From an uncultured Prevotellaceae bacterium (GTDB lineage Bacteria; Bacteroidota; Bacteroidia; Bacteroidales; Bacteroidaceae), in assembly GCA_902775475.1 (NCBI GenBank), contig CACYME010000008.1, positions 1-64,000 on the forward strand: DNA of 64,000 bases. Direction: 5' to 3'. Both the position numbers and the translations under genes were made by a program. Below, piece after piece: positions 1-7,360 of this stretch; position 1 is the stretch's first letter; each line of letters begins with the position of its first letter. The notes under the pieces were generated by a model. That model saw only the letters and a list, made by a program, of their open reading frames with translations, was not told where the DNA came from and made no database searches.

Positions 1-256
1 TGCTCAAATTTTGCTGCTTTTCGCGTTTCTGTAAGCACGCCAAATTTTCAAAAGTCAACGCCAAATTTTCAAAAGTCGTTGACTTTTTTTTCTCAACGAG
101 CCCCTTTTTCTGCCAAAAACACCCCAATCGTCTAATAATCAATAATTTAGCAAAACCTCAAAAAACGGGCTTATTTTCGTCCAAAAGTTTTTTCGTGGAG
201 AATTTTCAAAATATGGAGGCCAAAAATGGCCCTTTTGTCAATATCTTTCAAAAAAG
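1..256 (+). repeat. Interspersed element R1, copy 1 (truncated by window start)
   Basis: This is the right-hand part of an approximately 400-430 bp element also found at 12672-13105, 22333-22758, 45754-46168 and 52381-52779. It carries an 11-bp inverted repeat, AAAAGTCAACG (50-60) and CGTTGACTTTT (77-87), followed by a T run, then the stretch TTTTCGTCCAAAAGTTTT and the short palindrome GGCCAAAAATGGCC. It ends near the A-rich motif before position 256. The ORF crossing it has no coding character; the copy is probably non-coding. Confidence 0.85.
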
Positions 257-349
257 AAGCGTAGACATTTCCTCAACAAAAAAACAGCCCGAAAAATGGC
301 AAAAGAACAGAAATCGGCTCTTTTTATTGGTACTTTCAAGAAAATTGTG

Positions 350-357
350 TAATTTTG
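350..357 (+). promoter_or_regulatory. Bacteroidota-type -7 promoter (TAATTTTG)
   Basis: The sequence matches TAnnTTTG and lies 28 bases before the ATG at 385. A TTGG at 327-330 sits at the expected -33 spacing (19 bases). It would drive the M6 protease gene. Confidence 0.65.
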
Positions 358-384
358 CACACAACTCTATAACACAACAACCCA

Positions 385-3300
385 ATGGTGAAAAAACTGA
401 CAATGATAGCACTGGCGATGCTGCTCACTTCGGCATCGGCCTTGGCACGCCCAGCCACAAAGGGCATCGTTAACGCCACGCAACCCGACGGAACGACCGT
501 AAGCCTCCGCCTGATTGGCGACGAGTACCACCACTACAACACCACTTCCGACGGCTATGCCCTGGTGAAAGACGCCAGAGGATACTACGTCTATGCGCAG
601 CTGAACGCCGACGGACGGCTGGTGCCCACCACGCTCATTGCCCACGATGCCGAGGCACGCTCGGCGCAGGAGCTGGCCTTCTTGCAGCAGACGGGCCGGC
701 TGACGCCCCAGCCGAGCAAGCAGGCCGTGCAGTTGAAGCAGCAGAACGCTGCCAGCCGCCGGAAGGCCCTGGCCGCCAACCGCGCCAACCGCTACAACTA
801 TGCCAACTTCAAGGGGCTGGTCATCCTGGTGGAGTATAACGACTGCCAGTTCACGTATGACAACTACAGCGAAATCATGAGCCACATGATTAACGACGAC
901 AACTACACGGGCACCAACGAGACCAACTTCAACGATTTTACCACTCACCGCCGGATTACCTGCACGGGAAGCATGCGCGACTATTTCCGCGACAGCTCCA
1001 ACGGCATCTTCGTACCCACATTCGACATCGTAGGGCCCGTACAGATCAACCGCAGCCAGTATTACAGCGGCGTGGAAAGCGAGAGCGACCCCGACGGCAA
1101 GGGCCTACGAAGCATGCAGCTGATGATTGATGCCTGCACCGCCGCCGACTCGCAGGTGAACTTCAAGGACTACGACACCGACAACGACGGCGTGGTCGAC
1201 ATGATCTACTTCATCTTCTCGGGTCTGCCCTCCTATATCCAGGGCAACGACCCGAGGCTCCTCTGGCCCCACCAGTCTGACCTCAGCTATATGCGCACTC
1301 GCAAAGACGGCGTGCGCCTCGGCCGCTATGCCTGCTCCACCGAGCTGTTCGGCTATCAGGATTACAACTGGAGCGTGCTGGAAGGCATCGGCACCATGTG
1401 CCATGAGTTCAGCCACGTGCTGGGCCTGCCCGACTTCTACGACACGGGCAATCAGTACGACGGAACTTGTGTTGACCCCGGCGAGTGGTCGGTGATGGCC
1501 AACGGTGCCGACTTCGAGACAGGCCGTCGCCCCTGCGGCTATTCGCTCTTCGAGCGCTATGCCCTCGGCTTCGCCACGCCCCAGCTCATCACCGAGCCGG
1601 GCCACTACGAGCTGGAGGACCTCAGCCAGAGCAACGCCGGCTACCGCATCGACACGCCGCAAAAGAACGAATACTTCATCCTGGAGAACCGCCAGCTCAC
1701 CAAATGGGACGCCAAGCTGCCCGGACACGGCATGCTGGTCTTCCGCGTTGACTCCACCAACGTCTATGCCTGGGAGTATAACTCGGTGAACGACGACCCG
1801 GACCATCCCTACTATGAAGTGGTGCGCGCCAAAGGGCCTCAGACGAGCTACTATGGCACGTATGGCGCTCCCTCCGACCCGTTCCCCGGTACCGGGAACG
1901 TGTCGAATCTCGACAACCTGACGACGCCAGCCAACCTGCGCTCATGGGCCGGCAAGAACTGTGCGCTGGGGCTCTCCTCCATCGCTGAGAGCAACAGTGG
2001 CGTTATTTCCTTCGACGTCTTCGATGCCAACGTGCTCACCAGCATCAGCCTGAACGAGGAGGTAATGCTCGGCGTCGGGACCACCTTGCAGCTGACGCCG
2101 GTGCGCATCCCCGACTACGCCCCCTACGAGCTGGTATGGAGCTGCGACAACGAGCAGGTGGTGACCGTCAGCGAGGACGGCCTGCTGACGGGCGTCAGCG
2201 AGGGCGTGGCCCACGTCACCGTGACGGCTAACGGCACGCTGTCGGCAACCTGCACCGTCACCGTGCGCGACATGCCCATCGTTGCCAACATCGCCGCCTT
2301 CATCGGCCTCGACAATGACAGCGAAGCACTGCTCATGCTGACGGATGCCGAGGTGCTCTATGTCAACAAGAGCGACATCTACCTGCGCGATGCCACGGGC
2401 AGCATCATCCTTGACGGCACCAACCTCGACGCGGCTAAGAACGACGTCATCAACGGCTCGGTCTATGGCCGCAAGACCCTGCGCAACAACATGCCCGTGC
2501 TCAGCGCCGTCGACCAGATGACCACCAACACCGGCATCGTCACGACACAGGGCGACGAGGTGCAGCCCGTCAACCTGCACATCAGCCAGCTCAGTCCGGA
2601 ATACTATGCCAACATGGTCACGCTGGAGAAAGTGGAGCTGAAATCAGACGGCGGCATCTATGCTTTCCTGGGAGAGAAGCGCTACAGGCTTTTCAACACG
2701 CTGAAGATTAGCAACATCAAGGTTCCTACCGACTTGAAGAAGCGCTACGACGTCACCGCCATCTTCGGCACGAACACCGTCAACGGCCAGGTCATCGACG
2801 AGCTCTATCTGCTGAAGTCGCCCACCGCCGTCAGCTATACGGCCCTCACTGGCATCAGCCTACCTGCCACGCTGCAGCTGCCCGTTGACAGAACCTACCA
2901 GATGGAGGCCGTGCTGACCCCCAGCAAGGCCGACGTGTTCCTCCGCTGGACATCGAGCAACGAGCAGGTGGCCACCATCGACCAGAACGGAACGCTCGTC
3001 GCCCTCGCTAACGGCACTGCCACCATCACCGTGACCAACCTCGACAACGGCCTCTCAGCAGAATGCCTGCTCACCGTGGGCGACAAGGTGGTGAAGCAGA
3101 GCATCGCCGACTTCAAGACGCTGGCTCCCGGCAACGAGGCCGAGCTGACGCTCACCGACGCCCAGGTGGTCTACGTCTACAAGACCGATGCCTACCTGCG
3201 CGATGCCACCGGCGCCATCCGTCTGGCTGGCACGGGGCTGTCGCTGAAAGCCGGCGACCTGCTCAACGGCCATCTCTACGGGCGCTTCGAGCTGAACGAC

Positions 3301-3840
3301 CTGGTGCCTGAGCTGCAGCCCATCGAAGGCTCCACCAATGCCGAGGGCTACACCGTGACCAGCGGCACGACCGTTGAGCCGCGCGAATTCAGCGTGGCAT
3401 CGCTCTCGGAGAACGACTACGCCGACCTCGTCGTCATCAGGGCAACACAGCTGAGCAGCGTGGAAGGCCTCACGGGGCTTTACGCCGCTGAAGGCGACAA
3501 ATACGTGCGTGTCTACAACACCTTTGGCCTAAGCAAGCCCATCCAGAACAACTATGCAGGCAAATACTTCGACCTAACAGGCATCCTCATCACGGCCAAG
3601 GTAGGCACCGAGCTTGTGAGCAACCTGGGCCTGACGCAGAAGGCCACCGAGGTGGAGCTTCCCAACAGCATCAGCGACCTGCACCTGACGGCTGGCAGCG
3701 TTGTAGACATCTACAACACCGCAGGGCGTCTGGTGGTTCGCACCACGACAGACGCCCTGCGGCAGATGTCGCTGCCCGGCGGCATTTACATTCTGAAAGC
3801 TGCCGGCCAGCAGACGCAAAAGATTGTAATAGCTAAGTAA
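385..3840 (+). CDS. Secreted M6-family metalloprotease with Ig-like (Big_2) domains
   Basis: The protein has 1151 aa. An N-terminal signal peptide (about residues 1-22, ending near ASALA) precedes a peptidase domain with the zinc motif HEFSHVLGLPD at 340-350 (H340, E341, H344), the HExxHxxGxxD signature of M6 (immune-inhibitor-A-like) peptidases. A sequence EYFILENRQ near residue 432 is also typical of the family. Two bacterial Ig-like Big_2 modules follow (about 551-628 and 823-901), each followed by a similar segment containing YLRDATG, so the C-terminal half is an internal duplication. The tail (IYNTAGRLVVRTT...GGIYILKAAG) resembles a type IX secretion sorting domain, so surface display or release is likely. 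The start at 385 fits the promoter at 350-357. A second, shorter M6 protease lies at 29861-31411. The substrate is unknown. Confidence 0.9.
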   Translation: MVKKLTMIALAMLLTSASALARPATKGIVNATQPDGTTVSLRLIGDEYHHYNTTSDGYALVKDARGYYVYAQLNADGRLVPTTLIAHDAEARSAQELAFLQQTGRLTPQPSKQAVQLKQQNAASRRKALAANRANRYNYANFKGLVILVEYNDCQFTYDNYSEIMSHMINDDNYTGTNETNFNDFTTHRRITCTGSMRDYFRDSSNGIFVPTFDIVGPVQINRSQYYSGVESESDPDGKGLRSMQLMIDACTAADSQVNFKDYDTDNDGVVDMIYFIFSGLPSYIQGNDPRLLWPHQSDLSYMRTRKDGVRLGRYACSTELFGYQDYNWSVLEGIGTMCHEFSHVLGLPDFYDTGNQYDGTCVDPGEWSVMANGADFETGRRPCGYSLFERYALGFATPQLITEPGHYELEDLSQSNAGYRIDTPQKNEYFILENRQLTKWDAKLPGHGMLVFRVDSTNVYAWEYNSVNDDPDHPYYEVVRAKGPQTSYYGTYGAPSDPFPGTGNVSNLDNLTTPANLRSWAGKNCALGLSSIAESNSGVISFDVFDANVLTSISLNEEVMLGVGTTLQLTPVRIPDYAPYELVWSCDNEQVVTVSEDGLLTGVSEGVAHVTVTANGTLSATCTVTVRDMPIVANIAAFIGLDNDSEALLMLTDAEVLYVNKSDIYLRDATGSIILDGTNLDAAKNDVINGSVYGRKTLRNNMPVLSAVDQMTTNTGIVTTQGDEVQPVNLHISQLSPEYYANMVTLEKVELKSDGGIYAFLGEKRYRLFNTLKISNIKVPTDLKKRYDVTAIFGTNTVNGQVIDELYLLKSPTAVSYTALTGISLPATLQLPVDRTYQMEAVLTPSKADVFLRWTSSNEQVATIDQNGTLVALANGTATITVTNLDNGLSAECLLTVGDKVVKQSIADFKTLAPGNEAELTLTDAQVVYVYKTDAYLRDATGAIRLAGTGLSLKAGDLLNGHLYGRFELNDLVPELQPIEGSTNAEGYTVTSGTTVEPREFSVASLSENDYADLVVIRATQLSSVEGLTGLYAAEGDKYVRVYNTFGLSKPIQNNYAGKYFDLTGILITAKVGTELVSNLGLTQKATEVELPNSISDLHLTAGSVVDIYNTAGRLVVRTTTDALRQMSLPGGIYILKAAGQQTQKIVIAK

Positions 3841-3843
3841 AAA

Positions 3844-3887
3844 AAGCCCTGAGCCGCTACCCTTTCGCAACAAGCGAGGGGTAGCGG
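3844..3887 (-). terminator. Terminator overlapping the 3' end of the S41 protease gene
   Basis: CCGCTACCC (3854-3862) pairs with GGGTAGCGG (3879-3887) around a short loop. On the minus strand the stem is followed by a T run. The arm near 3887 encodes the last residues of the S41 protease (RYPSLVAKG). The structure also lies immediately after the plus-strand M6 gene and could stop both transcripts. Confidence 0.7.
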
Positions 3888-5587
3888 TGGGTAGAGCGAT
3901 AATCGAAGGTGGCAACTGCCACCTTTTCTTTTTTCTTGTCGCCGTCGTCATCGCCGTCCTTATTCTCAGGAGCCTTGGGGAAGGCCTCGCCGGCATTGAG
4001 CACGCGCAGGGCCTCGCGCACGGTGGGGTCGTCGCTGTTGAGGTATTGCAGCCACGACTGCTCGTCGAGGATGTTGTAGACGATACGGCTCAGGATGAAC
4101 TCCTCGAGAAGCTTATGCGACCGCTGAATCATCAGGTTGCGGCGCTTCAGCCCACGGCTGTCGGCATACTGGGCGAACTTCTCCACCAGGTTCTGCTTCT
4201 TCAGGTATTTCACCAGCGACTCCTCATCCTCATATTCCGACAGCTTCTGGCGGTTCTGGTCGGTGTAGTCGTAGCCGAACTGCAGGATAAGGCCCGAGAA
4301 GGTGGCCTCGCGGTAGTAGGTGGTGAAGTCGGTGGTATCTTCGGGAACAAAGATGTCGGGGGTGATGCCGCCACCACCATAGACGGTACGTCCAAGCACG
4401 GTGTAGAACTCCGGCCCCGTGTGCTTGATGCTGTCCTGCGAGAAGAACTCACCGCTCTGGTAGCGTAGCAGCAGGTCTTCCTCGTAGTCGCGGTCCATAC
4501 CGCTGGTGTAGGGTTTCTGGATGCATCGGCCAGAAGGAGTATAGTAGCGGGCGATGGTGAGGCGCATCATCGAGCCGTCGGTGAACTCTAACGGCTGCTG
4601 CACCAGTCCTTTTCCGAAGGAGCGGCGCCCGATGATGGTGCCGCGGTCGTTATCCTGGATGGCTCCGGCAAGAATCTCGCTGGCCGATGCCGACCCCTCG
4701 TCGATGAGCACCACGAGCGGCATCTGCTTGTAGGAGCCGTGGCCGTTGCTGCGATACTCCTCGCGGGGCGAGCGGCGACCCTGGGTGTAGACGATGAGAC
4801 GGTCGCGCTGCAGGAACTGGTTGGCAATCTCCACCGCCGAGTGCAGGTAGCCGCCAGTGTTGCCGCGCAGGTCGATGACAAGCTGCTCGAAGCCCTCCAT
4901 CGACAGCTGTGCCAGGGCGATGACCACCTCCTCGTAGGTATTGTCGCTGAAGTTCTTAATCTTGACGTAGCCCGTACGTTCGTCGAGCATATAGGCGGCG
5001 GTGACGCTGTGGGTCACAATCTGGTCGCGTGTTACGGTAAACTCGCGCACGTCCTTCTCGCCGTAGCGCACCACGCCCAGCTTCACCTCGGTGCCCTGCG
5101 GCCCCTTCAGCTTGTGCATGGCCACCTCGTTGGTGAGCTCACTGCCAGTGAAGACGGAATCGTCGACGGTGACAATCTTATCGCCGGCGATGAGTCCTGC
5201 CTGCTCAGCCGGTCCGTTGCTGATGACGTTCTGCACACGCAGGGTGTCGTTGCGGATGATGAACTCGATGCCCACACCGCTGAACGAGCCACGCAGGTCG
5301 TCGTTGGCTATCTGCACATCCTTGGCCGAGATGTAGACCGAGTGAGGGTCGAGCTCGCCGAGGATAAGGGGGATGGCCTTCTCCACCAGGTCGGGCACGT
5401 CGACGGAGTCCACATACTGGTCGTCGAGGGTAAATAGCAGGTTGCTCAGCTTGTTAGAACCGCTGTTGATGATGTTCAGGCGATTGCCCTGGAAATGGTT
5501 TCCGTAGAACGTGCCGACGACGATGCCGACGATGGCTGCCAGGGCCAGCCAGAGGGGAATGAAACGATTGGTCTTATTGTTGCTCAT
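3857..5587 (-). CDS. S41-family C-terminal processing peptidase (CtpA/Prc-like)
   Basis: The protein has 576 aa counting from the ATG at 5587. A TTG two codons upstream overlaps the stop of the preceding gene and is less likely. One N-terminal membrane segment (about 10-27) anchors it facing the periplasm. A PDZ domain (about 95-180, with GVGIEF and GPAEQAGLIAGD) precedes the S41 catalytic domain. The motif GSASASE (298-304) carries the probable nucleophile S301, and SFGKG carries K326. The 25-residue spacing matches the Ser-Lys dyad of Prc-type proteases. These enzymes cleave envelope proteins near their C-termini. The stop of the dCMP deaminase is 2 bases upstream, so the two genes form an operon. 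The last codons lie in a terminator stem. Confidence 0.93.
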   Translation of the reverse strand: MSNNKTNRFIPLWLALAAIVGIVVGTFYGNHFQGNRLNIINSGSNKLSNLLFTLDDQYVDSVDVPDLVEKAIPLILGELDPHSVYISAKDVQIANDDLRGSFSGVGIEFIIRNDTLRVQNVISNGPAEQAGLIAGDKIVTVDDSVFTGSELTNEVAMHKLKGPQGTEVKLGVVRYGEKDVREFTVTRDQIVTHSVTAAYMLDERTGYVKIKNFSDNTYEEVVIALAQLSMEGFEQLVIDLRGNTGGYLHSAVEIANQFLQRDRLIVYTQGRRSPREEYRSNGHGSYKQMPLVVLIDEGSASASEILAGAIQDNDRGTIIGRRSFGKGLVQQPLEFTDGSMMRLTIARYYTPSGRCIQKPYTSGMDRDYEEDLLLRYQSGEFFSQDSIKHTGPEFYTVLGRTVYGGGGITPDIFVPEDTTDFTTYYREATFSGLILQFGYDYTDQNRQKLSEYEDEESLVKYLKKQNLVEKFAQYADSRGLKRRNLMIQRSHKLLEEFILSRIVYNILDEQSWLQYLNSDDPTVREALRVLNAGEAFPKAPENKDGDDDGDKKKEKVAVATFDYRSTHRYPSLVAKG

Positions 5588-5589
5588 AA

Positions 5590-6009
5590 TCAAATCTCTA
5601 AATAAACGACTTCAATGCCTGCACGCTCCAGCAGCTCGATGCCGTCGGTGAGCCGGTATTTCTCGCCATAGACGACTCGGCGGATGCCTGCCTGGATGAT
5701 GAGCTTGGCACACTCTATGCAGGGCGAGGCAGTGATGTAGATGGTGGCGCCATCGCTGTTGTTGCTGGAGCGGGCCAGCTTGGTGATGGCGTTGGCCTCG
5801 GCGTGCAGCACGTAGGTCTTCGTCAGGCCCTCGTCGTCCTCGCAGATGTTCTCGAAGCCGCTGGGCGTGCCGTTGTAGCCGTCGCTGATAATCATCTTCT
5901 CCTTCACCACCAGGGCGCCCACCTTGCGGCGCTGGCAGTAGCTGTTCTCTGCCCAGATGCGAGCCATACGCAAATAGCGCTGGTCCAGTTTGTTCTGCTT
6001 GTCGTTCAT
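5590..6009 (-). CDS. dCMP deaminase family protein (ComEB-like)
   Basis: This 139-aa protein is a zinc-dependent cytidine/deoxycytidylate deaminase. It has HAEANAI (H69, proton-shuttle E71) and PCIEC (C97, C100) as zinc ligands and catalytic residues. The length is normal for the family. The usual reaction is dCMP to dUMP, feeding thymidylate synthesis. It is the first gene of an operon with the S41 protease, a pairing with no obvious metabolic reason that probably reflects shared transcription only. A minus-strand TAACTTTG promoter lies 27 bases upstream of the ATG. Confidence 0.92.
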   Translation of the reverse strand: MNDKQNKLDQRYLRMARIWAENSYCQRRKVGALVVKEKMIISDGYNGTPSGFENICEDDEGLTKTYVLHAEANAITKLARSSNNSDGATIYITASPCIECAKLIIQAGIRRVVYGEKYRLTDGIELLERAGIEVVYLEI

Positions 6010-6035
6010 TTTCTATGTTCTCTATAAACAGCATG

Positions 6036-6043
6036 CAAAGTTA
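6036..6043 (-). promoter_or_regulatory. -7 promoter element (TAACTTTG, minus strand)
   Basis: Read on the minus strand this is TAACTTTGC, the Bacteroidota -7 consensus, 27 bases before the dCMP deaminase start. A clear -33 TTTG is not visible. Confidence 0.6.
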
Positions 6044-6080
6044 CGCCTTTTCTTTGAAATAAAGAAATTTTTTGCCCGTC

Positions 6081-6114
6081 TTTGCTTCTAATTAGATTAT
6101 TTTTAGTATATTTG
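6081..6114 (+). promoter_or_regulatory. Promoter for the nucleotidyltransferase gene (TTTG...TATATTTG)
   Basis: A TTTG at 6081-6084 and TATATTTG at 6107-6114 are separated by 22 bases, close to the consensus Bacteroidota spacing. The gene starts at 6150. Confidence 0.65.
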
Positions 6115-6149
6115 CAGCGTGTTTATTGCTATAAGGTTATTTATCTGAC

Positions 6150-6443
6150 ATGCTCGACCGTACACAGACCATAGAGAAGCTGAAGACCACTCGTCAGTAT
6201 CTTGACGAGCACTATGGTATTCACTCCATGATGCTCTTCGGGTCGCTGGCCCGCAACGAGCAGCGCGAAGACAGCGATGTGGACATCTGCGTAGAGATGG
6301 TGCCAAACCTGTTCAATCAGGCAGGCGTAAAGATTTATCTTCAGGAACTACTTGGATGCGACGTTGACGTGGTGCGTATGCGAGAACGTATGAATCCCTT
6401 ATTCAAACAACAAATCTTAAAATATGGAATTCGAGTCTACTGA
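6150..6443 (+). CDS. MntA/MNT-type nucleotidyltransferase (antitoxin-like)
   Basis: This 97-aa protein contains the minimal nucleotidyltransferase signature GSLARNEQREDSDVDI (31-46), with GS at 31-32 and metal-binding D43 and D45. MNT proteins usually pair with a HEPN-domain HepT ribonuclease, which they neutralise by AMPylation. Here the codons after position 6424 overlap a short ORF (6424-6519) that occupies the HepT position but is only 31 aa long. The protein is therefore probably the surviving half of a HepT/MntA module. Its own residues look intact. Confidence 0.85.
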   Translation: MLDRTQTIEKLKTTRQYLDEHYGIHSMMLFGSLARNEQREDSDVDICVEMVPNLFNQAGVKIYLQELLGCDVDVVRMRERMNPLFKQQILKYGIRVY

Positions 6444-6519
6444 GAAACTGGCCATGGTCTATGAGACCCTGAAGAATATTGAGACGGCCATTCACTTTTT
6501 CAAGGAAGAATTATTCTGA
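6424..6519 (+). pseudogene. Probable truncated HEPN/HepT partner (31 aa)
   Basis: A 31-aa ORF begins inside the end of the nucleotidyltransferase gene (20-base overlap), the usual arrangement for hepT. Its helical sequence (LAMVYETLKNIETAIHFF) resembles the first helix of HEPN/DUF86 proteins, but a stop follows KEELF. The RxxxxH catalytic motif of HepT is absent. The identification rests on position and one helix, so it is tentative. Confidence 0.4.
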
Positions 6520-6878
6520 ATAACAAACAATAATGTATAACCCTTTAGAAAACAAGAATTGCCTATGAGGTAAAAACAACAAAAGTACATCGGGATGAGG
6601 CCGCACCAAGTGCAGCTCGCCCACAGGGAACTTAACAACAAACAAAATTATTAACTTACAGGTTAGCGTTCCTGTTCGTACTTATTTATAGATTTGAGCT
6701 TTTGCTCTTGTTCTTTGTAGCAGAATACCGCCAAACATTCTAAGTGAAAGAACAAGCAGACAGAAGGCTCACGTCGTTAAGGCGTGGGCTGTTCGTGCTT
6801 GTTTCACTTAAGGTCTACTTGGCGGTAACCGTGCTACAGATAAGCATCGAACGGTTCTCGCCTTTTATTATTCAAATC
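6520..6878. other. Intergenic accessory spacer
   Basis: This AT-rich spacer separates the nucleotidyltransferase remnant from the secreted-protein/DUF262 genes. Its visible structure is the long imperfect hairpin at 6717-6836. No convincing ORF or clear promoter was found; GTTCTTTG at 6710-6717 is at best a weak -7 element. Confidence 0.5.
6717..6836. repeat. Long imperfect inverted repeat (arms about 48 bp)
   Basis: The left arm starts GTAGCAGAATACCGCCAA and continues into TAAGTGAAAGAACAAGCA. The right arm, read as reverse complement, is GTAGCACGGTTACCGCCAA and then TTAAGTGAAACAAGCA. A small inner stem (GCTCACG...CGTGGGC) closes the loop. It could fold as one approximately 120-nt hairpin. 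It may be a degenerate mobile element or the leader of the following operon. Confidence 0.65.
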
Positions 6879-7358
6879 ATGAAAAAATTATTATTACTTT
6901 TTTTGTGTACTGCATTTCAGATGCAGTCCATGGCTCAAAAATGGGAAATAGATGAACACCAGGGAGACGAATTAAGAGGAACAGAATCTTACTTCTCATA
7001 TAGTTTTACAGATGAACAAGGTAATTCCTTTATATTTTGGTCAAATAGTAATGCCTTTAGAATAATAACTGGAAATGGAGTTTTCGATTACACGACATCA
7101 AGATCAGGCAATCTTGCTTACCGTAAATTGAAAATAACCGTAGGCTATTATGATAACAACGGGGCACTTGTCAATAAGAAGAACATTCAATTATTGGTGG
7201 AAGATAATGCACAATTCGCTTCCAAGCCATTAAGCGGCCAGAAAAAATTGATACAATATATTAAAGAAGAACAAGGCTATGTAAGAATTTTGGCACCATT
7301 ATATGCAAGAAACATACCTTACGAATTGAAAATACCCTGTTTGAATAATCAAGAATAA
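6879..7358 (+). CDS. Small secreted protein of unknown function
   Basis: The reading frame opens at 6744, but the ATG at 6879 begins a standard signal peptide (MKKLLLLFLCTAFQMQSMAQ), giving 159 aa. The earlier part is the translated hairpin. The mature part is hydrophilic and beta-rich, with no domain I recognise. Codons are AT-richer than in the flanking genes, suggesting acquisition. The DUF262 gene starts 2 bases after its stop, so the two are co-transcribed. Whether an exported protein has any role with a nucleic-acid-acting DUF262 protein is unclear. Confidence 0.75.
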   Translation: MKKLLLLFLCTAFQMQSMAQKWEIDEHQGDELRGTESYFSYSFTDEQGNSFIFWSNSNAFRIITGNGVFDYTTSRSGNLAYRKLKITVGYYDNNGALVNKKNIQLLVEDNAQFASKPLSGQKKLIQYIKEEQGYVRILAPLYARNIPYELKIPCLNNQE

Positions 7359-7360
7359 AC

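Noticed and set aside
50-90. CRISPR-like repeat from the tandem CGCCAAATTTTCAAAAGTC units in R1
   Set aside because: Only two adjacent units, no spacers and no cas genes.
6717-6836. tRNA or rRNA gene
   Set aside because: No cloverleaf, no CCA end and no conserved T-loop; it is a single long hairpin.
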